Source: Alphaproteobacteria bacterium
Lineage (GTDB): Bacteria > Pseudomonadota > Alphaproteobacteria > SMXP01
DNA: 10,064 bases
NCBI GenBank assembly: GCA_004356335.1
Contig: SMXP01000108.1
Coordinates: 1-10,064, forward strand
Direction of reading: 5' to 3'
Shown: piece by piece, positions 1 through 6,675 of the stretch
How positions within the stretch are numbered: position 1 is the stretch's first letter
Layout: the number at the start of each line of letters is the position of its first letter
The notes under the pieces: generated by a model
What the model was told of the DNA's origin: nothing
The model's input: only the letters and a program-made list of their open reading frames with translations
Database searches by the model: none
Program-made: the position numbers and the translations under genes

Positions 1-101
1 CCTTTGATATTGAAGGCGCGCGCAAGTTCGCGTTTGCCGATTTTGTTCGGGCTCGAACGGATATAATCTAAAATCTCGTGCTTACTAGGGAGAGGCGCCA
101 A
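1..101 (-). CDS. rnr: Ribonuclease R, N-terminal fragment (cut by window edge)
   Basis: The minus strand from 101 down to 1 encodes 33 complete residues, reading MAPLPSKHEILDYIRSS and then PNKIGKRELARAFNIK. This matches the N-terminal winged-helix-like segment of alphaproteobacterial RNase R, with its 'IxxxPxxxGKRExARAFxIK' pattern. RNase R is a processive 3'-to-5' exoribonuclease that degrades structured RNA in the cytoplasm. The start is inferred to be TTG at 99-101. An in-frame TGA lies at 120-122, there is no ATG or GTG between it and the conserved region, and a GGAG Shine-Dalgarno sits 8 bases before the TTG. Only 5 bases separate the topA stop from this start, so rnr is probably co-transcribed and translationally coupled to topA. 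The catalytic RNB domain lies outside the window, so the identification rests on this short segment and its neighbour. Confidence 0.8.
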   Translation of the reverse strand, partial: MAPLPSKHEILDYIRSSPNKIGKRELARAFNIK

Positions 102-106
102 GCCGT

Positions 107-2737
107 CTACTCCACAGCGTCAGGGGTATCAGTGACGTCAGTCTTTTTCTTCGTCTTTTTCTTCGCGGCTGATTTCTTGGACGGTTTCTTTTTCTTCTTT
201 GCGGCTTTCTTCTTTGCTTTGGCGGGCTTGTTCTTTGCCCTAGCGGCAATCAGTTCTACCGCGTCCTCCAGGGTTATGGTGTCGGGTTCCATGGACGAGG
301 GTATGCTGGCATTGGTCTGGCCATGTTTTACGTAAGGCCCATAGCGTCCGTCCATGACGGAAACTTTGCCCCCCTCGTCGGGATGTTCGCCCAGTTCTCT
401 CAGCGCTTTGGATGTACTGCGACCGCCCCTGGTCTTCTTTTCGGCCAATAGGGTAACCGCCCTGTTGAGACCGATGGTAAACAGCTCCTCCGGGTCGCGA
501 ATGCTGGCATAGACGCCATCATGAAGAACGTAAGGTCCGAAGCGTCCAACCCCGGCAACAATCTTTTTTTGCGTTTCCGGATGCAGGCCAATCTCTCGCG
601 GCAAAGAAAGCAAAACCAAAGCGCGTGCAAGATCGATGGAGGTCGGTTCAATGCCCCGCGGAATGCTGCCGCGTTTTGGTTTCTCGCCGTCGGCGGCTTC
701 GCCAAGCTGAACGTAAGGACCGAAGCGGCCATCGCGCAAACTAACTTCAAGCCCGGATTCTGGATCCTTACCAAGGATCACCGGCCCGGCATTGGCTGCT
801 GAAGACTCGTCCCCTCCTGCGGTGAGGGTGCGCGTAAATTTGCAGTCGGGATAATGGGAGCAACCGACGAATGCACCGTAACGTCCTGTCTTGAGACTTA
901 ACTGACCGGCCTCGCATGACGGACATTTTCGCGGATCGCTGCCGTCTTCTTTGGCTGGAAACACATGCGGCCCAAGTGATTCATTGAGAGTATCCAATAC
1001 CTCTGAGATGCGAAGGTCACTGATGTTATCGACGGATTCAAAAAACGGCCCCCAGAACCGACGGAGAAATTCTTTCCAATTCAGTTCACCGGCCGACACG
1101 GCATCGAGTTTTTTTTCAAGGTCGGCCGTGAAATCGTATTCAACATAACGCAGGAAGAAACTTTCGAGAAAGGCGATAACCAAACGCCCCTTATCTTCCG
1201 GAATGAACCGATTTTTGTCCATGCGAACATATTTTCGATCTCGCAATACCGAGAGAATTTGTGCATAGGTTGATGGGCGCCCGATGCCAAGTTCTTCCAT
1301 TCTTTTGACCAACGAGGCTTCGGTGAAGCGCGGCAACGGTTCCGTGAAATGCTGATCCGGCGTGACGTCTGAAATGCTGACCGCATCGCCTTTATTGACT
1401 TTAGGTAATATCTTGGAATCCTCGTCACTCGCGGGGTCGTCTTTGCCTTCTTCGTAAAGTTTGAAGAAACCATCAAACGTGATCACCGAGCCGGTCGCCC
1501 GTAGACCAACGGAGTTATCGGAATTGCCCAGTTCGATGGTCGTTCGCTCAAGTTCAGCGCTGGACATCTGACTGGCCATTGCCCGTCGCCATATCAACTC
1601 ATAAAGCTTCAGTTGATCGCGATCGAGAAAATGCGACATGTCCTTGGGCAAGCGATCCAGGCTGGTAGGTCGGATCGCTTCATGAGCTTCTTGGGCGTTT
1701 TTGACCTTGCTTTTGTAAATTCTTGGAGCGCCGGGAATATATTGACCGCCAAACTCCGCACCGATCACTTGGCGTGTCTGTTCTATGGCCTCTGGTGCCA
1801 TCTGAACGCCATCGGTCCGCATATAGGTGATGAGCCCGGCCGTGTCGCCACCCAGTTCAATACCTTCGTAGAGCTTTTGGGCAATTTGCATGGTGCGGCT
1901 CACCGGGAAACCCAATTTTCGGGCGGCTTCTTGCTGCAACGTGGAGGTAATGAACGGCGGGGGAGGGTTTCGTTTTGTCGGCTTACGTTCGACATCGATG
2001 ACCGAAAACGGATGAGCCTTTATGGCCTCGACCGCCGTTTTTGCGGCGGATTCATTCGCCAGATCGAATTTTTCAAGTTTCTTGCCATTCATTACGACGA
2101 GGCGCGCTTCAAACTCTTCGCCGTTCGCCGTTTGGCTGGCGGCCGCCACTGTCCAGTATTCCTGAGATTGAAACGCCTCAATCTGGAGCTCCCGGTCGCA
2201 AATGATCCGCAATGCGACGGATTGAACCCGCCCGGCGGAGCGAGAGCCGGGCAATTTGCGCCACAACACAGGCGATAATGTAAATCCCACAAGGTAATCC
2301 AAAGCGCGGCGGGCGAGATAAGCGTCGACCAATTCCTTATCGATCCGACGCGGATTTTTCATTGCGTCCAGCACGGCTCGCTTGGTGATGGCATTGAACA
2401 CAACACGCTCAACATTAACACCGTCCAACACACCTTTATCCCGCAGGACTTCAACAAGATGCCACGAAATCGCCTCACCCTCTCTGTCAGGGTCCGTAGC
2501 GAGAATGAGTTTTTCGGTATTCTTAACCGCCGCCACTATCTCTTTGACGTGTTTGGCGGCCTTTGAATCGACATCCCACGTCATGCGGAAATCTTCGTCC
2601 GGTAAGACCGACCCGTCGCGCGACGGCAAATCGCGGACATGGCCGTAACTGGCCATGACCTTGTAATCTTTGCCTAGATATTTGTTGATGGTCTTGGCTT
2701 TGGCCGGCGACTCAACAATGACGACGTTGATGCTCAT
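107..2737 (-). CDS. topA: DNA topoisomerase I (type IA)
   Basis: This 876-residue protein relaxes negatively supercoiled DNA by a single-strand break and passage through a 5'-phosphotyrosine intermediate. The N-terminal Toprim domain shows E9 in VIVESPAKA and the acidic triad D82/D84/E86 in TDPDREGE, which bind Mg2+. The catalytic tyrosine is Y305 in GLITYMRTDG, with R307 at the position of the conserved active-site arginine. One four-cysteine zinc finger follows (C605, C608, C626, C632). After it come topoisomerase C-terminal repeats with GRFGPYV or GRYGPYV cores near 670, 731 and 798. Residues about 835-866 form a very lysine-rich tail, probably a non-specific DNA-binding extension, before a short acidic end. 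The ATG start gives the standard MSINVVIVESPAKAKT opening. The Shine-Dalgarno is weak (GAG 6 bases upstream). The gene leads into rnr with only 5 bases between them. Length and architecture are ordinary for Alphaproteobacteria. Confidence 0.98.
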   Translation of the reverse strand: MSINVVIVESPAKAKTINKYLGKDYKVMASYGHVRDLPSRDGSVLPDEDFRMTWDVDSKAAKHVKEIVAAVKNTEKLILATDPDREGEAISWHLVEVLRDKGVLDGVNVERVVFNAITKRAVLDAMKNPRRIDKELVDAYLARRALDYLVGFTLSPVLWRKLPGSRSAGRVQSVALRIICDRELQIEAFQSQEYWTVAAASQTANGEEFEARLVVMNGKKLEKFDLANESAAKTAVEAIKAHPFSVIDVERKPTKRNPPPPFITSTLQQEAARKLGFPVSRTMQIAQKLYEGIELGGDTAGLITYMRTDGVQMAPEAIEQTRQVIGAEFGGQYIPGAPRIYKSKVKNAQEAHEAIRPTSLDRLPKDMSHFLDRDQLKLYELIWRRAMASQMSSAELERTTIELGNSDNSVGLRATGSVITFDGFFKLYEEGKDDPASDEDSKILPKVNKGDAVSISDVTPDQHFTEPLPRFTEASLVKRMEELGIGRPSTYAQILSVLRDRKYVRMDKNRFIPEDKGRLVIAFLESFFLRYVEYDFTADLEKKLDAVSAGELNWKEFLRRFWGPFFESVDNISDLRISEVLDTLNESLGPHVFPAKEDGSDPRKCPSCEAGQLSLKTGRYGAFVGCSHYPDCKFTRTLTAGGDESSAANAGPVILGKDPESGLEVSLRDGRFGPYVQLGEAADGEKPKRGSIPRGIEPTSIDLARALVLLSLPREIGLHPETQKKIVAGVGRFGPYVLHDGVYASIRDPEELFTIGLNRAVTLLAEKKTRGGRSTSKALRELGEHPDEGGKVSVMDGRYGPYVKHGQTNASIPSSMEPDTITLEDAVELIAARAKNKPAKAKKKAAKKKKKPSKKSAAKKKTKKKTDVTDTPDAVE
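110..113 (-). promoter_or_regulatory. Shine-Dalgarno GGAG deciding the rnr TTG start
   Basis: On the minus strand GGAG overlaps the last codons and stop of topA and lies 8 bases upstream of the TTG at 99-101. It supports that unusual start codon and suggests translational coupling from topA to rnr. Confidence 0.6.
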
Positions 2738-2988
2738 GGGCGCTCAAATAGGTCCAAGGACGGTTTTTTAATCTCGTTGCTTACTGCAACCGCCAGTTTA
2801 TCTAATAGAATCAATCTGTTAGCGACATCGCTCCGAAGGATCATGCTTGGATGTCCACCCCCTTCGGCCGACGATGGTGGCAAGCTTGGTCAAAAAACCC
2901 GTCAAGTCAACACTGGTGCTCTTGGGAGGCGTCTATCGGTTAAGCGCCCGCGACCCCGCTTGGGCTAAAAGCGACGACTACAACCTCA

Positions 2989-3017
2989 AGTATATTGACT
3001 GAAAAAATACATGTGAT
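2989..3017 (-). promoter_or_regulatory. Candidate sigma-70-type promoter for topA (repeat copy 1)
   Basis: On the minus strand ATCACA (3012-3017) is followed after 17 bases by TATACT (2989-2994). These match the -35 and -10 consensus at 4/6 and 5/6 positions. Transcription would begin near 2982 and run into topA with a leader of about 245 bases. The assignment rests on hexamer matches only. Confidence 0.35.
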
Positions 3018-3041
3018 AGTAGAGATGGTATACTGAGAGAT

Positions 3042-3069
3042 AGTATACTGACTGAAAAATACCTGTGAT
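3042..3069 (-). promoter_or_regulatory. Candidate second promoter for topA (repeat copy 2)
   Basis: The second repeat copy preserves the same pair, ATCACA (3064-3069) and TATACT (3042-3047), with 16 bases between them because one A is missing. It would form a tandem promoter with the site in copy 1. It is slightly weaker on spacing and remains speculative. Confidence 0.3.
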
Positions 3070-3192
3070 GGTAGAAATAGATTGTCCGATAGGTGCCATT
3101 CGATCTTTCGGTACCGGTCGAATTGAGAAACGTCTCCGGCATTTAGGACAAAGGCCGAGCGCCCATTTTTCAAGAAAAGGTTTGTTGGTTTG

Positions 3193-3456
3193 ATGAAAGA
3201 TGACCCGCTTGAAGGTTCGTCCGACTCCGAAATCGCCGGCCCGGTCCGCTTGGCAAAGCGCAGAAGGAGTGTGGCAGAGGGTGCCGATTCTGTTCGGCAG
3301 CTGCAATTTATTTTTGATTCTCTTTGTTCTTTGCGCGCCGCGGCGGCAAAATTGGAACAGCCCTTTCTTTGTTATCTGATTGAAATGGCCGCGCTGGAAG
3401 CGCGAAACGAGCCGAGTGTGTCTCAATCGGCTTCACGAAACGCTTCGACGTCATAG
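3193..3456 (+). CDS. Small protein of unknown function, convergent with dprA
   Basis: An 87-residue open frame. I do not recognise a named family. Residues about 33-71 look like two amphipathic helices (RQLQFIFDSLCSLRAAAAKL, then FLCYLIEMAALEA), preceded by a charged stretch with KRRR at 22-25 and followed by a Ser-rich tail. No signal peptide, clear membrane span or cysteine cluster is seen. Short alphaproteobacterial hypothetical proteins with a similar 'LxYLLxMAxLEA' helix come to mind, but this is memory and not a search. The start may be ATG at 3193, or TTG at 3190, which has better spacing (9 bases) from AAGG at 3177-3180. The last 34 bases overlap the 3' end of dprA on the opposite strand. 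The helical pattern makes the frame look more protein-like than the competing minus-strand frame. Confidence 0.5.
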   Translation: MKDDPLEGSSDSEIAGPVRLAKRRRSVAEGADSVRQLQFIFDSLCSLRAAAAKLEQPFLCYLIEMAALEARNEPSVSQSASRNASTS

Positions 3457-4580
3457 AGAAGGGTGACTAGACCGCCCGCGTGGCGTTCCAGGCGACCGGC
3501 TAGCTCCAACTCCATAAGTCCCGCCAACACGACATGAGATGGCAAACCGGATTGCCGGATAAGTTCATCGACGCTTGTCGGGCTGGCACTCAACAATTGC
3601 TCGATGGTGTGTCGTGCCGCGTCAATTTCCGCTTCTTCAAGCTGCTCTGACAAAACAAGTTCCGGTGGCAGGACGCTTTTCTCCGCTTCTTCCATTTTGA
3701 GCGGCGTCATGGCGGACAGCGCATTATTAACGTCATCGGCATTTTGAATCAGCAGAGCTCCCTGTTGGATGAGCCGGTTTGACCCACGACTTCTCGGATC
3801 CAAAGGAAAGCCAGGCACGGCAAAGACTTCGCGTCCCTGTTCGAGGGCAAATTGAGCGGTAATCAGCGATCCGGATTTAACCGAGGCTTCAACGACGACA
3901 ACACCTAGGCTTAAGCCTGAAATGATGCGATTGCGCCTCGGGAAGTCGCGGGCTTGGGGCGCCACGCCAATGGGCAGTTCCGAAAGTACGATGCCGCTTT
4001 GCACAATTTGATGGAACAGTTCGTCGTTTTCACGCGGATAGATATGATCGACGCCTCCAGCCATGACCGCAATGGTGCCTGTGGCCAGACTTCCCTTATG
4101 CGCCGCAGTGTCAATGCCTCGTGCCATGCCCGACACAATCGTGTAACCGCGTTCGCCCAATTTACGCGCCATGTCTTTGGTCAACCGGTTGCCGCCCGCT
4201 GAAGAATTTCGCGCGCCGACGATTCCAATGATGGGTTTTTTGAACACGATGGCGTGGCCGCGAAAACAAAGTAACGGCGGCGGCAGATCGGTCGCGGCTA
4301 AAGACAGCGGGTAGTCGGCCTCACCGCATGCCATAAAGCGGGCCTTGAGTTTATCCGCCTTGGCAAGCTCCGTCTCGGCTTGCGCTTTCGTACAAATCTT
4401 GATCCGGCGGCGCATGCCGCCTCGCTTGGCTAGCTCAGGAATGGCGTCCAATGCGGCGGCCGCCGTTCCGAAGCGGGCCAGAAGCTGCCAGAACGTGCTG
4501 GGTCCCACATTCTCGCTGCGAATAAGGCGCAGCCAGTCGACCCGTTCAGCATTTGACAATTGGCGCGACCGATTGGACAT
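3423..4580 (-). CDS. dprA: DNA-processing protein DprA (Smf)
   Basis: DprA binds incoming single-stranded DNA during natural transformation and loads RecA; it is also widespread in bacteria not known to be competent. The 385-residue product has an N-terminal helix-hairpin-helix-like segment (about 10-55). The Rossmann-like DprA domain (about 85-290) carries family motifs GIVGARNSS (119-127), VSGMARGIDTAAHKGSL (149-165), AGGVDHIYPREN (174-185), FPRRNRIISGLS (213-224) and VKSGSLITAQFALEQGREVF (234-253). A C-terminal winged-helix domain (about 320-375) follows. Length is usual for the proteobacterial form with the extra C-terminal domain. The ATG at 4578-4580 is chosen because it precedes the helix-hairpin-helix segment, though no clear Shine-Dalgarno is visible. 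A 165-base spacer (4581-4745) with no recognisable gene separates it from plsY. The stop overlaps the convergent small gene. Confidence 0.97.
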   Translation of the reverse strand: MSNRSRQLSNAERVDWLRLIRSENVGPSTFWQLLARFGTAAAALDAIPELAKRGGMRRRIKICTKAQAETELAKADKLKARFMACGEADYPLSLAATDLPPPLLCFRGHAIVFKKPIIGIVGARNSSAGGNRLTKDMARKLGERGYTIVSGMARGIDTAAHKGSLATGTIAVMAGGVDHIYPRENDELFHQIVQSGIVLSELPIGVAPQARDFPRRNRIISGLSLGVVVVEASVKSGSLITAQFALEQGREVFAVPGFPLDPRSRGSNRLIQQGALLIQNADDVNNALSAMTPLKMEEAEKSVLPPELVLSEQLEEAEIDAARHTIEQLLSASPTSVDELIRQSGLPSHVVLAGLMELELAGRLERHAGGLVTLLYDVEAFREAD

Positions 4581-4745
4581 GGGATCACTGACTTTGCCGG
4601 GCTTGTCTTCGGGATTGGGGTGGAATACAGACCGTTTCTTGAACCATTGGAGGATGGAGCATGACGATAAACCGGCACTGATTGTAGTTGCAACCCCGTA
4701 GGGATTTAAGGTGTTTTCTTTGACGCTCGGGCGGATCCGCGAAAG

Positions 4746-5363
4746 TCACTCGTTTTGGCGGCTGATCTTCGATTCAGTGCCATTAATCAGGCGTCGAATG
4801 TTCTGATGGTGTTTCAAGATGATGAACACGGCCATAAAGGCCGCCAGCTCGGCCATTTGATATTGCGCGGAAAACCAAAAATAGACCGGAGCGAGAAGTG
4901 CGGCAAACAGGGCGGCCAGTGAGGAATAGCGTGTAACCAGGGCGACGGCGAGCCAGGTGCCCAAGGTCATTAAACCAACCGGCCAATAAAGAGCGACAAA
5001 AATTCCCATGGCAGTGGCGACGCCTTTGCCGCCGTGAAATTTGAGCCAAACCGGAAACAGATGTCCCCATAAGGCGCCGGCGGCGGCCAGAACGGCAATA
5101 TCGGGCCCGAAATTCTTGCCCAGTAAAACCGCCACGGCGCCTTTGCCTGAATCCAACAACAATGTCGCCGCGGCGATCCATTTACTGCCCGTTCTCAGGA
5201 CGTTGGTGGCGCCGATATTGCCGGATCCGATTTGTCGGATGTCACCCAGGCCGGCAAGACGGGTCAAAATTAGCCCGAAGGGTATCGAGCCCAAGAAATA
5301 GCCGACCAGCAAAGCAATCGCGAAATAGGGAAGATCAGCCGTTAGATTAATTGGGTCGGGCAT
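4746..5363 (-). CDS. plsY: Glycerol-3-phosphate acyltransferase PlsY
   Basis: An integral inner-membrane enzyme that transfers an acyl group from acyl-phosphate to sn-glycerol 3-phosphate, giving lysophosphatidic acid, the first step of phospholipid synthesis. Numbered from the chosen start (205 residues), GYFLGSIPFG is at 21-30. Conserved motif 1, SGNIGATNVLR, is at 47-57, motif 2, KFHGGKGVAT, at 108-117, and motif 3, HHQNIRRLINGTE, at 185-197. Long hydrophobic stretches between them fit the multi-span topology. The ATG at 5361-5363 gives the usual length with the first helix almost at once, and makes the gene overlap the pyrC' end by 17 bases. A GTG at 5394-5396 would add 11 residues. Overlap with pyrC' suggests translational coupling. 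PlsY normally works with PlsX and PlsC, which are not in this window. Confidence 0.96.
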   Translation of the reverse strand: MPDPINLTADLPYFAIALLVGYFLGSIPFGLILTRLAGLGDIRQIGSGNIGATNVLRTGSKWIAAATLLLDSGKGAVAVLLGKNFGPDIAVLAAAGALWGHLFPVWLKFHGGKGVATAMGIFVALYWPVGLMTLGTWLAVALVTRYSSLAALFAALLAPVYFWFSAQYQMAELAAFMAVFIILKHHQNIRRLINGTESKISRQNE

Positions 5364-6672
5364 CGGATTGATCGTCTTCAAATACGGTTTTACCACCGAC
5401 TATGGTTCGCAATACCCGGCCTTGAAACCGTCGGCCATCGAACGGCGTATTCTTAGACTTTGATTTTAGTTGTGCGGAATCGACGACCGTTGGGCGATCG
5501 ACATCGAACAATAGCATATCGGCCGGAGCGCCGGGCTTGAGGCGGCCGACCGGAAATCCCAATATATCGGCCGGTGACGAAGTCAAAGATTTCAAGGCGG
5601 TGATAAGATCCATATGGCCTGCGTGGTATTGTTCAAGCGTCGCAATGAGGAGGGTCTCAAGGCCGACGGTGCCCGGCGCTGCGTCAGCAAAAGGTAGCCG
5701 TTTGTTTTCCGGCGCTTGGGGATCGTGACTTGAAACGACCACGTCTATGGCTCCGCTCGCCAAACCCTCGACCATGGCATGGCGATCATTTTCCGCGCGC
5801 AAGGGCGGATTGGTTTTAAAAAAAGTTCGGTACTCGCCCACATCGTTTTCATTGAGACAAAGATGATGCGCAGATACGGCGCAGGTCACATTGAGACCAT
5901 CTGCCTTGGCCTTTTCAACCGCCTTGAGAGCTGCGGCGCAAGACACCTGAGACAAGTGATATCTCGCGCCGGTGAGTTCCACGAGCGCCAGGTCCCGATG
6001 GACCATAATTGTTTCGGCGGCACTTGGCACCCCGTTCAGGCCAAGACGAGCGGCCAATTCACCTTCGTTCATGGCGCCGTTCTCGGCAAGTGTTGGGTCC
6101 TCGGCATGATGAACCACAACGGCGTCAAAATTTGACGCATAGGCCAGCGCATTGCGCATCAGACGTGAATTGGTCACCGAACGGCGACCATCGGTGAAAC
6201 CCACCGCGCCCGCTTCGCGCAGCAGACCCATCTCGGTCAGTTCCTCGCCGTTCAGTCCCTTGGTCAGTGCCGCCATCGGGTGAACATTGATAAGGGCGGT
6301 ATCGCGCGACCGCCGCTTGATGAAATCGACCAGCGAAACATCGTCGATCACCGGAGCGGTATTCGGCATCACGATGATGGTGGTCACGCCGCCGGCAGCC
6401 GCGGCTTGACTGGCTGTTGCAAGGGTTTCCTGATGTTCAGCACCGGGCTCACCGACAAACACACGCATGTCGATCAGCCCCGGACAAAGCACGTGTCCAG
6501 CACAGTCGATCATCTTGAAATCGTCGGGCACACCTTCAGGAAACAGATTGGGTCCGACCGCTTGAATTTCTCCGCCTAAGGTTACGACGGCACCGGGGGC
6601 GTCCAATCCACTCGCAGGATCAATGAGCCGCGCATTGACATATGCAATCTGCTCCGGGTCTGGGACCAACAC
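5347..6672 (-). CDS. pyrC: Dihydroorotase-like protein PyrC' (probable inactive partner of PyrB)
   Basis: A 441-residue class I dihydroorotase fold that has lost most metal ligands. The canonical DxHVHxREPG motif reads DMRVFVGEPG at 68-77, so both zinc histidines are R70 and F72 and the substrate arginine is G74. The HVS ligand histidine is Q242 in YHLSQVS, and the TDHAPH motif is SSHDPQ at 314-319, losing the catalytic aspartate. H189 (HAED) and N104 (MPNT) remain. In Pseudomonas a comparable inactive PyrC' is required to assemble aspartate carbamoyltransferase into a dodecamer, and the position directly after pyrB suggests the same structural role. Active dihydroorotase must then be encoded elsewhere. 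Many genomes label such genes simply dihydroorotase. The start is GTG (6670-6672), 3 bases after the pyrB stop, with a strong AAGGAG site 9 bases upstream. The family assignment is firm; inactivity is inferred from residues. Confidence 0.93.
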   Translation of the reverse strand: MLVPDPEQIAYVNARLIDPASGLDAPGAVVTLGGEIQAVGPNLFPEGVPDDFKMIDCAGHVLCPGLIDMRVFVGEPGAEHQETLATASQAAAAGGVTTIIVMPNTAPVIDDVSLVDFIKRRSRDTALINVHPMAALTKGLNGEELTEMGLLREAGAVGFTDGRRSVTNSRLMRNALAYASNFDAVVVHHAEDPTLAENGAMNEGELAARLGLNGVPSAAETIMVHRDLALVELTGARYHLSQVSCAAALKAVEKAKADGLNVTCAVSAHHLCLNENDVGEYRTFFKTNPPLRAENDRHAMVEGLASGAIDVVVSSHDPQAPENKRLPFADAAPGTVGLETLLIATLEQYHAGHMDLITALKSLTSSPADILGFPVGRLKPGAPADMLLFDVDRPTVVDSAQLKSKSKNTPFDGRRFQGRVLRTIVGGKTVFEDDQSDARPN

Positions 6673-6675
6673 GTG

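Larger units (their letters stand above)
2989..3080. repeat. Imperfect 40-bp tandem direct repeat, period 53 bp
   Basis: Copy 1 (2989-3028) and copy 2 (3042-3080) align over 40 columns with about 34 identities, differing by one base in an A run and five substitutions. Each begins AGTATA(T/C)TGACTG, followed by an A run, ATAC, TGTGAT and TAGA. A shorter partial unit starting GTATACTGAG (3028-3037) lies between them. The block is visibly more A/T-rich than the surrounding sequence. It may be duplicated promoter or operator DNA, or a decaying local duplication. Confidence 0.75.
2738..3192. other. Intergenic region between topA and the small gene
   Basis: No convincing gene is present in these 455 bases. 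Short open frames on both strands lack recognisable sequence and ribosome sites. The right part (2989-3080) holds an imperfect tandem repeat with promoter-like hexamers directed towards topA. The left part (2738-2985) would then be a topA leader of roughly 245 bases. A small hairpin GTTGC-TTACT-GCAAC lies at 2776-2790, but no run of T follows it on either strand, so it is not a recognisable terminator. Confidence 0.6.

Noticed and set aside
78..335. Phe-rich 85-residue plus-strand frame
   Set aside because: The Phe runs are simply the complement of the lysine-rich topA tail.
1613..2278. 221-residue open frame antisense to topA
   Set aside because: It lies entirely within the conserved topA coding region, has no recognisable family or ribosome site, and reads like a complementary-strand shadow.
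2776..2790. Hairpin GTTGC-TTACT-GCAAC as a terminator
   Set aside because: The stem is only 5 bp and no T run follows on either strand; the nearby T tract precedes it instead.
2986..3426. 146-residue minus-strand frame starting at TTG overlapping the dprA stop
   Set aside because: The dprA-coupled start is tempting, but its composition is not protein-like, it ends inside the tandem repeat, and the opposing plus-strand frame has a more convincing helical pattern.
4581..4745. Possible small gene or promoter in the plsY-dprA spacer
   Set aside because: Short frames there have no ribosome site or familiar sequence, and no hexamer pair with acceptable spacing stood out.
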